DNA of 64,000 nucleotides from Ottelia alismoides. Taxonomy: Eukaryota; Streptophyta; Magnoliopsida; Alismatales; Hydrocharitaceae. Numbering within the stretch: the first letter of the stretch is position 1; every line of letters begins with the position of its first letter. The position numbers and the translations under genes are program-made. The stretch spans positions 1-64,000 of the forward strand of contig JAZKJV010010526.1 of NCBI GenBank assembly GCA_037367405.1. The letters are read 5' to 3'. Below, piece by piece: positions 11,138 to 22,993 of the stretch. Under the pieces are notes generated by a model that was given only the letters and a program-made list of their open reading frames with translations, ran no database searches and was not told the DNA's origin.

Positions 11138-12691
11138 ATGACGGACGCCTCCGATTTTGCCGTGGGGGCCGTACTGGGACAGAGGAGGGATGGAGTCTCC
11201 TTTGCTATCCACTACGCTAGCCGCACATTGGATTCCGCCCAGCGGAACTATGCAGTCACAGAGAAGGAGATGCTAGCCATAGTGTTCACCCTAGATAAGT
11301 TCAGATCTTACATCATTGGATCTAGAGTGACCCTGTACACTGATCACACCGCCATCCGATACCTCATGGCAAAGAAGGATGCCAAGGCCAGACTGACTAG
11401 ATGGATCCTTCTACTCCAGGAGTTCGACATTGAGATCAAGGATAAGCCTGGAGTCAAGAATGTGGTGGCGGATCATCTCTCCCGTTTAGAGCAGCCTGAG
11501 GAGTCTGAGCATATTGATCCCATTTGTGAGACCTTCCCAGATGAGGCGATCCTTGCTATCGCCTCACTCCCGTGGTATGCCGATATTGTGAACTTTCTCG
11601 TTGCTGGGAAAGTCCCACAAGATTGGACCAGCAGAGGCTTGAGACCTTCCTTGCGAAGGCCAAGTCCTACCACTAGGAAAGATCCCATCCTTTACCATGA
11701 AGGAGGGGATAGCTTCTGGCGTCGGTGCATTCCTCAGGAGGAACACCATAGCGTCCTCACTTACTGCCACAAGCTTGAGGCAGGAGGACATCATTCTAGT
11801 AGGAGAACGGCACAGAAGGTGCTCCAATCCGGCTTGTGGTGGCCTACCCTCTTCAAGGACTCTGATGAGTTCGTGAAGAGGTGTACTGACTGTCAGAGGA
11901 TGGGCACTTGTGGACAGCGTGATATGATGCCAATGCAGCCCATTCACTTCTGTGAGGTTTTTGACGCATGGAGCATCGATTTCATGGGTCCATTCCCTAA
12001 GAGTCAGGGACTTGAGTACATTATGTTGGCCGTTGATTATGTTAGTCGTTGGGTTGAGGCTATCCCCGCCCGAGCCGCTGATGCGAGGACAGTTTGCAGA
12101 TTTTTGAGGAAGCACATCATCACGTGGTTCGGGGTACCTCGAGTATTGATTTCAGATGGGGGGTCTCATTTCATCAACGACCAGGTGAAGGCCCTTGCTA
12201 GCGAGTTCGGTATAGACCATCGTGTTGCTACACCTTACCATCCACAAACGAATGGTCTAGCTGAGGTGTCAAACAGGGAGATCAAGACTATATTGCAGAA
12301 AGTCATCCGCCTTGACCGAAAGGATTGGTCACAGCTTTTGGACTCGGTCTTATGGGCATATAGGACGTCTTTCAAGACACCATTCGGCACATCTCCCTTT
12401 CGCCTCGTATATGGCAAGCCGTGCCATTTGCCTGTTGAGCTGAGACACAGGTCACTTTGGGCAGTCACTGAGATACTTATGGATCCATATGGTGTAGGAG
12501 ACCAGAGGAGGGCAGAGTTAGCAGCCCTGGAGGAGCTTAGAGATACTGCCTTCTCAAACAGCCTACATTACAAGGAGAGAGTGAAGGAGTGGCATGATTC
12601 TCACATCAGCCACAAGCATTTTGAGCCTGGACAGAGAGTATGGCTGTTTGATGCGAGGCTTCGCCTATTTCCAGGGAAGCTACAGAGCTAG
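11138..12691 (+). CDS. pol: Element A: RNase H-integrase part of Ty3/gypsy (Athila-type) polyprotein
   Basis: This is a 517-residue open frame, the longest real coding stretch in the window. The same frame is open upstream to 11090; the ATG is internal to the polyprotein, not a true start. RNase H spans about residues 1-115, with acidic residues D3 (TDAS), E42/E44 (TEKE) and D69 (YTDH). Integrase follows: zinc-binding HHCC at H211, H218, C249 and C252, and catalytic D281 (IDFMGPF), D340 (ISDGG) and E376 (NGLAE), with D-x58-D-x35-E spacing. [13 protein letters not shown] and a KEWHDSHI stretch fit the Athila branch. These enzymes would degrade the RNA template and insert cDNA into the genome. 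The frame ends at a premature TAG inside the C-terminal domain. The catalytic core looks intact, but the truncated RT and the frameshift mean the copy is dead. Confidence 0.93.
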   Translation: MTDASDFAVGAVLGQRRDGVSFAIHYASRTLDSAQRNYAVTEKEMLAIVFTLDKFRSYIIGSRVTLYTDHTAIRYLMAKKDAKARLTRWILLLQEFDIEIKDKPGVKNVVADHLSRLEQPEESEHIDPICETFPDEAILAIASLPWYADIVNFLVAGKVPQDWTSRGLRPSLRRPSPTTRKDPILYHEGGDSFWRRCIPQEEHHSVLTYCHKLEAGGHHSSRRTAQKVLQSGLWWPTLFKDSDEFVKRCTDCQRMGTCGQRDMMPMQPIHFCEVFDAWSIDFMGPFPKSQGLEYIMLAVDYVSRWVEAIPARAADARTVCRFLRKHIITWFGVPRVLISDGGSHFINDQVKALASEFGIDHRVATPYHPQTNGLAEVSNREIKTILQKVIRLDRKDWSQLLDSVLWAYRTSFKTPFGTSPFRLVYGKPCHLPVELRHRSLWAVTEILMDPYGVGDQRRAELAALEELRDTAFSNSLHYKERVKEWHDSHISHKHFEPGQRVWLFDARLRLFPGKLQS

Positions 12692-12853
12692 TGGAAGGGA
12701 CCCTACTTGGTGAGAAAGGTACACGAAAACAGTAGCATTGATATATCTGAGTTGTAGTCTGAGAGTACCTTTCGAGTGAACGGCCAGTGGCTCAAGCCAT
12801 TTCTAGATCATGAGCCGCGGGTCGTTGATGTTGCCCCTATTCATCTTGCGTGA
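12692..12853 (+). pseudogene. Element A: integrase C-terminal remnant after premature stop
   Basis: Reading on in the same frame past the TAG at 12689-12691 gives WKGPYLVRKV, the GPY/F motif that closes gypsy integrases. A second in-frame TAG follows at 12755-12757, and FRVNGQWLKPF leads to a TGA at 12851-12853. Homologous sequence in element B reads through the first position (KSKWTRAYRV), so the stop is a private mutation of A. Confidence 0.85.
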
Positions 12854-14934
12854 GATGTGGTCTTTTGACTCACATCTATTACATCTCACGCCTGATTTTC
12901 ACTGATCTTCCGACCTGTATAGATCCAGTTGTCCATATCATCACATTCTTTAGTCCCACATCCCTTCCTTCATCTTTTGATTATGCTATACTTAGGGTGT
13001 ACTTTACCCTAAGTATAGGGGGGATGTAGGACCTTTGAGTTTCCTTTTGTTTCTTTCTACCCATGTTTTGCTGCCTATACTTAGGGACATTTTACCCTAA
13101 GTATAGGGGGGTAGACCATGTACATTCTCCACTCAGTTTTCCCTTAGTACACAGCCTGTTATACTTAGGAATACTTGATCCTAAGTATAGGGGGAAAAGC
13201 CGAGAGTCTTTTGACCTTCTATTCATTCATTCGTCTTTGTATATAGCCTTCCTTTTCACTTCCCTATACCTAGCACGAGTTATGTCTTCTTCATCGCTCT
13301 TGACTCTGAGGACATCGTTCGAGCTAAGTATAGGGGGGTTTGTATATATTCCATATATACTTTAGCCATAACTCGTACTTTGTGTTAGTGTGTAAATAAA
13401 TAAAATGGCTAAAAATCACAAAAATTAAAAATTTCCCATGTACATAATCATTCTTTTATTTGCACATAAATAGCTAGTGTACAAAGTATTTTTGTAAAAA
13501 TGATTTCAAAAACCTTTTGTGTAAAGCTTGTGTAAATATTTTCTTATCAAAATTATGTATATAGTACAAAATTTTTCCAGAATGTTTTGAAAATCAAAAG
13601 TTTGCAAAAATCTTGTGTAAATGTGTGTAAATATCTTTTTTTTTGCAAAACTTGCACTTCATGCATCATCCATTCATGATTTCAAAACATTTTTCAAAAA
13701 TTTTGCATGTTTGTAAAAATTTGTGTAAATAGCATCTTTTGTACATATGTATACAGTTTTTCTGGATGATAGTTGGCATTTAAACTAACCTAGATGTAAA
13801 TTGGGAAATGGAGCTTGATTAAGATATTAATCCACCTAATTTCTAAGAGGAACCTTATAGGGCTTAGGTTTAAGCCTTTTCAGGTCCATGGTGACTTAAT
13901 TCTTGAAGTCCACTAGGCTATGATCGCATGTCATCTCAATGAGCCTAAGTAGAGCACTTAACAACAACACATGACTCATATAGACAATGTCTTTACTTGG
14001 ACACCGGCACTTTGCACCGAGCTCTCTACAGATGAGGTGGTGAGGAGGCAGTCTTCCTTGACTTGGGGTAGCATATGAGGGTAGTACTTCTAGGCGGAAC
14101 CTCTCTTCTTCTTTTAGTGAAGGAAGTGCGTCTCAACTTGGTCTGGTTGCCATGAGGTCTAACGACGGGAGTTGTGGGTTGCAATAAAGCTTCAAAAGAG
14201 GGATAGTCTACTGGCTCAAGAGGAAAAACTCCTTGTATATATGCTGCACATGTATATGTTGTATAGATGCACTTGAAAAAAAATGCAAAAAGAAAATAAC
14301 TCCAAAAAAGTGGTGGGTCTGAGAGAAAATGATAATCCCACCGGAGTATGTATATAGAGTGCAATAAGCAAAGCTTGAGATTCATGATCCACCTTATGTA
14401 GCTTGCAGCAGGGAGACTTGGCTACACTGGTCAAGCTCCCAAGGATACATGGCTACACTGGCCATGGTCCATTCTCTTCTTCCTCCTCTTCTTGAGCCGG
14501 TTGAACTTGAACTTAGAAGGGAATACCCCGCTCCTCGAGGAAAGAGTGGCCAGATTGAGGTCATAGAGTTACCTTGTTGGGGAGGGTTGTCAAGTTGCCA
14601 TTTCTGAGGTGGAGAGCTTATACCTCACATTCACAGGACAAGGAAAGATTCATGGTCTTCAGGGTTTGTGATTGATGACTTGTTCTGATCAGGAGCATTG
14701 AGGAGTCTTGATTAGAGATTAGTGGAACTTAGAGGCTGTTGAGTTTTAGGCTTAAGTCCAAATAAGGTTCCGACACATTAATAATCCAAAGATCTGATTA
14801 AGCTCCATAATTCAATTTAATGAAGGAAAGTTTAATATTCAACCTTGATCCATGTACATTCTTCTCTTTTTCTTTTTCTTTCTTTCTTTTTAAATTCTTT
14901 TTCAATAAGTGTTTGCTAAGGGACTAGCAAAGTT
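12854..14934 (+). other. Element A: non-coding 3' tail
   Basis: This 2.1-kb stretch lies between integrase and PPT. In order it holds the hairpin array (12986-13347), the conserved CATAACTCGTACTTT block (13354-13381), an A/T-rich run with TTTGTAAAT and TTTTCAAAA words (13430-13750), a block conserved inversely in m1 (about 14026-14240; GGTCTAACGACGGGAG, GCTTCAAAAGAGGGATAG) and a stretch with TGGCTACACTGG words (14415-14460). Open frames such as 14026-14385 on the minus strand have no homology that I can recognise. Confidence 0.7.
12986..13347 (+). repeat. PPT-like hairpin array in element A tail (4 units)
   Basis: Units lie at 12986-13023, 13075-13111, 13159-13195 and 13262-13347. The first three read CTATACTTAGG, 8-12 bases, CCTAAGTATAG, then 5-6 G. 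The fourth is expanded, with a CCCTATACC arm and an AGTATAGGGGGG arm flanking an inner GAGTTATGTC region. Each ends in the same AAGTATAGGGGG string as the real PPT at 14935-14947. Confidence 0.8.
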
Positions 14935-14947
14935 AAGTATAGGGGGG
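14935..14947 (+). promoter_or_regulatory. Polypurine tract of element A
   Basis: AAGTATAGGGGGG directly precedes the LTR start TGATGAAT at 14948. About a dozen bases upstream lies the imperfect inverted repeat TTTGCTAAGGGACTAGCAAA, the same pre-PPT stem-loop as in m1. Confidence 0.8.
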
Positions 14948-16144
14948 TGATGAATACTCATTCATCACTCTTTATTCTTATATTTTAGCTACAAAAACCT
15001 TTACAAATGCATGTATATATTTGTAAATATAAATAATTACCAAAAGCATGCATGCTGTAAAAAGTAATAATTAGCATGTTTTTGTGCAAAAATAAAAGAA
15101 TAAAGATTAAAAAGAAAAAGAGAAAATATTTAGAATAAATATTGAGCAACCTAACCCAAGGGAGGGCTCAGCATGGGCCTGATCGCATAAAATCCAAATT
15201 AGAGAGAGATAGGGGCTCATGTGTGTAAATATACCTGTAAATAAAATAAAAATATTTTCCTCTAAAAAAATATTTTAAAATGACTTGTATATATTGTATA
15301 TATATTTATAAAAATCAAAACAAAAATAGCAAAATTAAAAAGAAACAAAAACAATCACCTTGTGCATATTCATCATGTACATACACTCACCTATATTTAT
15401 TTAGCCTTATAAATAAATAAAAGTAATTTCCAAACATTTTGTAAATATTTTATCTTTTATGTTGTAAATAGATAAAATAAAAACCATTAAAACAAAAACA
15501 AAATAAAAAGAACAAAAATTAAAAATTAAAAATCACATTGTAAATATACCATGTAGATACATGTACATATATATTTATTTCACTATTGTATATAAGTAAT
15601 AAAAATAAAATAAAAATACCCTTTTATTCCTAATTTTATACTATAAATAAATAAAATATAAAATGGGAATAGAAATGCACAAAAAATAACAAATTAAAAA
15701 TCAAAAATTAAAAAGACATATTGTATATATACCCATATATAGCTATATTATGTAAATACCTTATTTTTATTTTGAAAAATTAATTAAAAATCACCAAAAA
15801 AATAGAAAAAAATAAAACAAAAATATTTCATGTTTTGAGTTTTTAATAAATCGGCCATTTACTATTTTTAATTAATTTTTCAAATCTTTTCCAAATGGTC
15901 GCTCCCCATTGGTCCACGAGGGTTGTTGACCGCCCGGTCAACTCCCCCCCCAGGACCACCTCTCACGGGTATTAGGCGGGCGACCCGACTTCTCCCTATT
16001 TTTGCGCCCAAACCCGATCACCATTCCCCTAAACCCCGGGTCCGTTTCACTCACGTCACATCCGACACCCTCGCCGGGGTGTCCGCCTCGGGGTCCGCGC
16101 TCCACGCTGCCCTACCCGATCCATTCTTGTCGGACTCCTGGCGG

Positions 16145-16150
16145 TATAAA
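16145..16150 (+). promoter_or_regulatory. TATA box of LTR p1
   Basis: TATAAA stands in a GC-rich setting (GCGGTATAAAGGCC), about 240 bases after the conserved TTGGTCCACG word and about 255 bases before the candidate splice donor. Confidence 0.6.
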
Positions 16151-16404
16151 GGCCGAGCTCCGCCACCTCATTTCGCATCTTTGGCTTCCCATTCCTTCAT
16201 CCCGTGACCTCCACAGCCACCCCTGAGGTGACAGCTCCAGGTTGGCCGTGTCGTAGAGAGGCGAGAGTGGTCGGACCTATGATCTGGCGAGCTAGCACCG
16301 CCGAGCACCGCCAGGAGGTAGCGCTAGAGCCTCGGGCCACGACGACCCGCGAGGCAAGGACCGAGAGCACCAGCTGCTCATCCCCAGTCGATCTCTCCAC
16401 CCAG

Positions 16405-16714
16405 GTAGCTTAGATTCTTCTTCCTTTTCTTTAATTTTCGATTAGCCCCAATTATCGTCGTCGTCGTCCATCGTTGATTCTGACCACCGCACCATCGTTT
16501 CGACCATCGGAATCCCCCATCGCACTCGTCGTCCTCCCGTGCACCTTCTACGCTCCCTCTGCTCAACCCAGCTCGCACAGGAGCTGGGGATTCGAGCTCC
16601 TCCGTCCACCCCTCGCCGGAGCTCAACCACGACGCCTCACCGTTCACTATCACCATGCCTAACGGGGTCGAGGCAGTTTGCCCTCGACCCGCGAGTTGCT
16701 GGTGCACTTTGCAG
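16405..16714 (+). other. Candidate intron in LTR p1 leader
   Basis: Donor CACCCAG|GTAGCT and acceptor CTTTGCAG|GTACATC bound 310 bases. Just before the acceptor is an inverted repeat (GGGGTCGAGGCA / CTCGACCC) that p2 also has at the same place. Both p1 and p2 then read CCATCTGA(A/G)GG. Confidence 0.5.
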
Positions 16715-16934
16715 GTACATCCGAGCCCATCTGAGGGCTTGGGCCATCTGGTCCAGCAGCTTCGCCTCCGCCCGACTCTCTAGAGCTCCTCGGAGCTCCA
16801 TTGAGTCATCGGAAGCCACCATTCGACGCGGAGGGCCCGCAGCTTTCTTTTCCGATCTTCAGCGGGCCGCGAGGAGGACGACCGAGCACACCCAGCCCCG
16901 GCGAAGTCCGCCGGCCTCCAGTTCGTCCACCATC

Positions 16935-17195
16935 CTTCTCCGCCGTCCGATCGGCCCCGAGCTCCAGTCTTTATCCTGACCGTCCATCCGAGGAGCTTCC
17001 AGCGCCGTCAGATCTAGGGAGGGGCGATCTAGACCGTTCGATGCCCGAGGCTTAGCCACAGCGCCCCTCCACCGTGCGATCTTCCATGTGGCGACGCCTT
17101 GGCCGTCCGATCAGCCCGAGGAGTCCAGCGTTGATGTGCCACTCGTCCTCGACCGTTCGATCCACTACGTGGCAGCCATCCGACCCTCGGATTTA
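16935..17195 (+). repeat. CCGTYCGATC word cluster in LTR p1
   Basis: CCGTCCGATC, CCGTTCGATG, CCGTGCGATC, CCGTCCGATC, CCGTTCGATC and related words recur every 25-60 bases, several followed by a TGTGGC or CGTGGC word. The reverse form GATCNGACGGT is repeated at 8360-8560 in m1, and single copies occur in m2 (30050) and p2 (21495, 21555). Confidence 0.65.
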
Positions 17196-18612
17196 ATAAA
17201 GGGTAATTATCCCTTAGGCCCTTAGCTTTAGTTTTGTTTCGTTTCAGTCCTGTAAATATTTTTTGTATTTTATTTACATTGGTACATTTGCACTTTGGCC
17301 CCTGTCTTGTTTGCTATTTGCATTTATACCCCCGCCTGTAGTGTGTCACGTGCTTCGACACGTTTTCTCCTGGGATATATGCATTGATGCTCTTGTAGTT
17401 CCTGGAGGTTATGAAATGAATGAATCTTTTTGTATATTTGCAGATATGCCCCTGTGAGTAGTTTTTATGCGCATGTGCGTTTATTTGTGGGTAATTTACA
17501 CCCAGGTCCTCAGACTTTTGGTACATGTTACCAATTAGTCCCAGAACTTGGTTTTGTTTGCAAATAGGTCCCTGTGTGCCCCAGACACACGCGGCGTGTG
17601 TGATTTCTTGGGAATTTTGCACCGGACCCCCTGGAGCTTTGGGTAATTACGTACAGGTCCCTGTGCACTATACTTAGGTTTTATTTGTGAATAAAATATC
17701 AAACTTACTCCAAATTCAACGAAAATTGGACATATGGCTCCTTCCATGTTGTAAAATTTTCTAGAATTTTTGGAGACATTTTTGTTTTGATTGATATTTT
17801 TAAAAATCAAAAATAGCCTTTTTCATTACTGTTTGATTTAAAAATTCACAAAAAAATATTAAAACTCACCTAAAAATTATAAAAAAAAAAGCTACTTTGT
17901 CTTTTTGTTTGTTTGATTTTCAGACCAAATTTGGTCATTTTTCATTTTATAAAACTCTTAAAAATTGAAAAACACCTCAAAACTCATAAAAATTCTAGTA
18001 AATAATTTAAAAATCCAAAAATAATAAACCCAGTGTCCAAATTTTCCTTAAACTCTCTAGTTTATAGGAAAATTACCTCCAGGGTATTAAGGCCCTTTTT
18101 GCAATTTAAATTGGCCTTTTACTCCTGACTGGACAGCACCTTCAATTTCTTGCCTTGTTTTATTTTTAGAAAATTAAGTAAAAATCAAAAAAATACAAAA
18201 TTCAATAAAAACAGTAAAAATCATAAAATACACAAAAACATTTTTATTGGAATTTTTGATTGATTTTTGATGCATTAAATAATTGTTTGAATTGGCTTGT
18301 TTTACTTGTTTCTTTATTTTCTTAATTAATTAAAAATCCAAAAAAAATAAAAACAATTAAAAATCCACCAAAAATACTTGTCTTTTATTTTTAATTCGTT
18401 TTTAGACTACTTTGTAGGCCGCAAGGCCATCACGTGCTCCTTGTGTTCGACCCTGGTCGCTATACCAGGTTAAAATAATAGCAGGACCGCTTCGTGTGTT
18501 TGATTGATTTTTATCGAATTTAGTGGTCTCTTTTTCTCGATCGACCACGCTTGGTGACTTGGGTCGCAACGACCCTTGATACCTTTTACCCGAGTCGCTT
18601 GGCATGTCATCA

Positions 18613-19482
18613 GTAGCATATGAGGGTAGTATTTCTAGGCGGAACCTCTCTTCTTCTTATAGTGAAGGAAGTGCGTCTCAACTTGGTCTGGTTGCCATGA
18701 GGTCTAACGACAGGAGTTGTGGGTTGCAATAATGCTTCAAAAGAGGGATAGTCTACTGGCTCAAGAGGAAAACTCCTTATGTATATATATTGCACTTTGT
18801 AGATATGTTGTACAGATGCACATCACAAAAAATGCAAAAAGAAAAGAACTCCAAAAAAGTGGTGGGTCTGAGAGAAAATGATAATCCCACCGGAGTGTAT
18901 ATTGTGCAATAAGCAAAGCTTGAGACTCATGTTCCATCTTATGTAGCTTGCAGCAAGGAGACTTAGCTACAGTGGTTGAGCTCCCAAGGATACATGGCTA
19001 CACTGGTCATGGTCCATTCTCTTCTTCCCCCTCTTCTTGAGCCAGTTGAACTTGAACTTAGAAGAGAATACCCCGCTCATCGAGGAAAGAGTGGCCAGAC
19101 TAGGGTCATAGAGTTACCTTGTTGGGGAGGGTTGTCATTTTGCTACTTCTGAGGTGGAGAGCTATACCTCACTTACAATGTACAAGGAAAGATTCATAGT
19201 CTTCAGGGTTTGTGTATGTAGATTTGTTCTGATCTGGATTATTGAGGAGTCTTGACTATAGATTAGTGGATCTTAGAGGCTGTTGAGTTTTAAATCTAAG
19301 TTCAAATACGGTTCCGACACATTAATAATCCAATGATCTGACCGAGCTCCATATTTCAAATTAATGAAGGAAAGTTTAATAATCAGCATTGATCCATTCA
19401 TTTCCTCTCTTTTTCTTCTCTTTTTCACTTCTTTTTCAAATAAGTGTTTGCTAAGGGACTAAAAAAGTTAAGTATAGGGGGG
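18613..19482 (+). repeat. Second copy of element A tail end, including PPT
   Basis: 18613-19482 repeats 14068-14947 at roughly 90-95% by eye, beginning GTAGCATATGAGGGTAGTA and ending with AAGTATAGGGGGG (19470-19482). The stem-loop before this PPT has lost its right arm (GGGACTAAAAAAG). The tail copy plus LTR p2 makes a tail-LTR-tail-LTR arrangement. Confidence 0.8.
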
Positions 19483-20695
19483 TGATGAATCCTCATTCAT
19501 CACTCTTTATTCTTTTATTTTAGCTACAAAACCCTTGCAAAATACCATGTATATATGTATAAATAGAATAATTTATCAAAATGCATGCATCTTGTAATTA
19601 TGCATAATTAGCACATTTTTGTGCATAAATAAAAGAATAAATAAATAAAAGAAAAAGAGGGAAATATTTAGAATAAATATTGAGTGACCAAATCCCAAGG
19701 GAGGGCTCAGCATGGGCCTCACCGCCAAAGAATCCAAGTAGAGAGAGATCAGGTCAATCACACTTGTACATACACCTATGTATATAAATAAATTTATTTT
19801 CCTTAAAATAAAAAAAAAGTATTTCTTATATTTTGTACATATTTATAAAAATTAAACTAAAATAAAAATGGGAAAAACAAAAGAATAAATAAAAATAAAT
19901 AAAACCTCTCTCATCAGTGTATATAGACCATGTATATAAAATAACATACCTATTTATTTTCTCCTTGTGAATAATTAATAAAAATCCAATAAAACTATTT
20001 CTATATCCCATATTTCATGGTGTAAATAAATAAAATAAAAATCAGAAAAATAAAAATAAAATAAAAAAATAATAATAAAATCCATTTTCCACCATATATA
20101 TATACCATGTACATATGTATATAAATCTATTTATTTAACTAATGTAAGTAAATGATAAAAATCAAATAAAAATACCTTTTTATTCCAAATTTTATGTTAT
20201 AAATAAATAAAATATAAAATTGGAATAACTATATAAAAATAAATAATTAAAAATAAAACTAAAAATACATATATGTATATACCGATATATAATAATAATA
20301 TAATGTAATTACATAAATTATTTTTCAAAAAAATAAATAAAAATCACTAAAAAATTCTTTGAAAATAAATAAATATTTTTTATTTTGAAAATATTTTGAA
20401 ATAACATCTTTTACTATTTTTTATTTAATTTACAAATATTTATTAAATGGTCGTTCCTGATTGGTCCACGGGGAATGTTGACCTCCGGTCAACTTCCCCC
20501 CTGGACCACATTCGCCTGCAGATCTTGCGCTCGACCCAACTTCTCCTAATTTTCCCCATCTAACCCGACCTCCATTCGCCTAAACCCCAGGTCCTAATTA
20601 CACTTGATACATCCGAGACCCTCGCCCGATCATCCTTCTAGGGATCCGAGCTCCGACCATCTTGCCCGATCTCCATTTTGACGGACCCCTAGCCT

Positions 20696-20702
20696 TATAA
20701 AG
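20696..20702 (+). promoter_or_regulatory. TATA box of LTR p2
   Basis: TATAAAG lies at the position equivalent to TATAAA in p1, followed by the shared GTGACAG word at about 20778. Confidence 0.55.
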
Positions 20703-20952
20703 CTTTACCTCAGCTGCACTTTTCATGCCATATTTGGCTCCGCCCTTCCATCCCAGGACCTCCTCTCGTCCCTAGAGTGACAGTTATCGATAGGAGTGTT
20801 GCAGTGAGGAGAAGGAGTCCCCAGCCACTGATCCGGCGATCTTCTTCGCCGTGCGTCGCCGTGAGGTGCGTCGAGCCTCGGATCTCGACAAATCCTCGAG
20901 GCAAAGACCCCAGGAGCTTCGCAGCTTCAGCCTAGTCGACCTCAGCTATCAG

Positions 20953-21264
20953 GTAGCCTCGACACCCTCTAGGTTAGCTAAATTTCCACTTACGCCCATT
21001 TGCGCCACCGGCCTTCGCCGGTCGATTCCCATCGATCCGTTCATCCATTTGATCATCCAACACCCGATTCATCTTCACAAGACTCCTACCCACCTTCTTC
21101 ACTCATTCGTTCAACTTGGTTCGCCCAGGAACCAAGAGTCGGACCTCCCTCGTCGTCGCCTCGGTGGAGGTCTCCGCTTCGACTCATCCGACCATCCATT
21201 CCACCCCCTGACGGGTCGAGGCACTTTGAAATCGACCCAGAAGTTCTCCTGTTCCCTTTTTCAG
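20953..21264 (+). other. Candidate intron in LTR p2 leader
   Basis: Donor CTATCAG|GTAGCC and pyrimidine-rich acceptor CCCTTTTTCAG|GTCAAC bound 312 bases, against 310 in p1. The near-identical length and flanks despite about 15% divergence suggest that the structure is constrained. Confidence 0.5.
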
Positions 21265-22993
21265 GTCAACGCGACCCATCTGAAGGTCCAGCAGTCCAGG
21301 CACGGGAGCTTGGCTCCTCTGCCATCGCTAGAGCTCCCCGGAGCTTCTCGGCCTCATCGGAGGCACCCACCAGCTGCGGAAGGGTCTGAGCGTTCTTCTC
21401 CACATCTCAGCAGCCCAGGAGGAAGTCCCGAGCGCACGGAGGGAATCGGCGAAGTTCGCCGGAGTCTAGTTCTTCCAGGATCCTCCTTCACTGTCCGATC
21501 AGCCCCTCGCGCCAGTAGAGATCGTGTCCATCCGTTTGTGAGGAGTTCGTAGTCGTTCGATCTTCATCTGGGCTCGATCTGGACCGATCATAGACGAAGG
21601 GGTGCCCTCGTTTCTCAGCCGTTTGATTTACATGTGGCGCCTCCTCGTCCATCTGATTATAATAGGGGTAATTTGCACTTAGGCCCCTCCTCTCTTAGCA
21701 TTTACTATTTAGTCTTGTAAATATTTTAGCACGTTATTTTTATTTTGGAACATTTATAGTTAGGTCCCTAGGTTTATTTTAATTGCATTTTAGTCCCTGC
21801 TTATGTGAGACACGTACTTCGACACGTGACGTTTTGGAAAATTTGAATGTTTGGTCCTGTGGTTCCTATATGTTATGGATTGATCTTTTATAAATAGGAA
21901 TTACATTTATGCCCCTCTGAGTGCCTGTCGCGTGTGTTGCGCGTGTTGTTTTGGGATTTTTGCAAGTTTGGCCCATGAGCTTTTTACACGTGCTATGGTT
22001 TGGCCCTGACAATACTTTTCCTTGCATTTAGGTCCCTGAATGCTATGTGCCTTGTTTTTATTGAATAAAATAGCAAATTAAATCCAAATTATGTGAAATT
22101 TGGATACGTGGCTCCTGTTATTGTGTAAAAATTTACCTAAATTTTTGGGACATTTTTTGGCTTTTTGATATTTTAAAAATTCAAAAATAATGATTTTTGA
22201 TAATGTCTGACTTAGAAAATCAAAGAAAAATATAAAAGCTTTTTTAAAAATTCTAAAAAAATAGTGATAGTTAGTTTTAGTGTATTTTAGCTTCTGTCGA
22301 ATTTTTGTGCTATTTCGATTAAAAAAATTTTAAAAATTGCAAAACCCTAAAAAACTCATAAAAATTCTAAAAAATTCTATGAAAATCAAAAAATTGCAAA
22401 CTCTTTTCCTGTAGTTTAGTTTTTACATATATTTTTCATAAAAATTACCTCCAGACTTTTATACATCAATTTTATATTTTTAATTGATCTTTCAAGTCTG
22501 GCTGCACAGTAGCCCATCTTTTTCCTCTTTCTTGATTTTTAGAAAATCGTGTAAAAATTAGAAAATTCTGAAAAGTTCTCCAAAAACACTAAAAACATAA
22601 AAAACATAAAAATAATTTTGTTTGAATTTTTGGAGCATTTTTTATTGTTTAAATAAATTATTGTATTTGCTTTTTCTTACATTTTCTTATAAAATCAAAG
22701 ACACAAAAAATTTAAAAATAATTAATATCCACCAAAAATATTTTCTCCTTTGTTTTTCAATTCTGACTACTTCGTAGGTCGTCTCGGCCAACTCGTGCTC
22801 CCTGAGTCCGACCCTGATCGCTATACCAGGTTAATAAAAATAGAGAGGACCGCTACTTGTTTTTATTGATTTTATCTCTTTGTTTGGTGGTTTGCTTTAT
22901 TTTCTTGATTGACCGATTTGCGAGTGATTGAGGTCGCAACAACCTGAATTATTTATCTCCCTTAGTCGCTCGCCTGATATTTCTCGGTTAATC

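Larger units (their letters stand above)
14948..18612 (+). repeat. LTR p1 of element A (about 3.7 kb)
   Basis: It opens TGATGAATACTCATTCATCA right after the PPT. U3 is AT-rich to about 15895. A promoter zone follows with TTGGTCCACG and GGTCAACTCC, then TATAAA at 16145. A GC-rich leader has a candidate intron (16405-16714), at least six CCGTYCGATC words (16940-17165), ACGT stem-loops (about 17343 and 17582) and an AT-rich end. Sequence homology to LTR p2 fades near 18605, and the next bases at 18613 are a second copy of tail sequence. The right boundary is therefore uncertain by some ten bases. The frames at 15923-17055 are overlapping chance frames. Confidence 0.8.
19483..22993 (+). repeat. 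LTR p2 (about 3.5 kb), right end of element A block
   Basis: It opens TGATGAATCCTCATTCATCA. It is co-linear with p1 but only about 85% similar in U3, more diverged than the preceding tail copies. It has a TATA box at 20696, a candidate intron at 20953-21264 and an ACGT stem-loop near 21810. The 233-residue frame at 20851-21552 runs through both the leader and the candidate intron, has no domain and is Ser/Pro/Arg-rich, so I treat it as non-coding. The right end lies between about 22980 and 23000, where minus-strand tail sequence of m2 begins. Confidence 0.75.

Noticed and set aside
11564..12115. 183-residue minus-strand frame
   Set aside because: It is antisense to the integrase core and explained as a shadow of the real plus-strand frame.
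16539..16979. 146-residue frame and overlapping frames on both strands at 15923-17059
   Set aside because: Several frames are open at once on both strands because of high GC content, and composition is Ser/Pro/Arg-rich. This is LTR leader, not a gene.
20851..21552. 233-residue open frame on the plus strand
   Set aside because: It lies in the GC-rich leader of LTR p2, crosses the candidate intron, has no domain and has no counterpart of similar length in p1.
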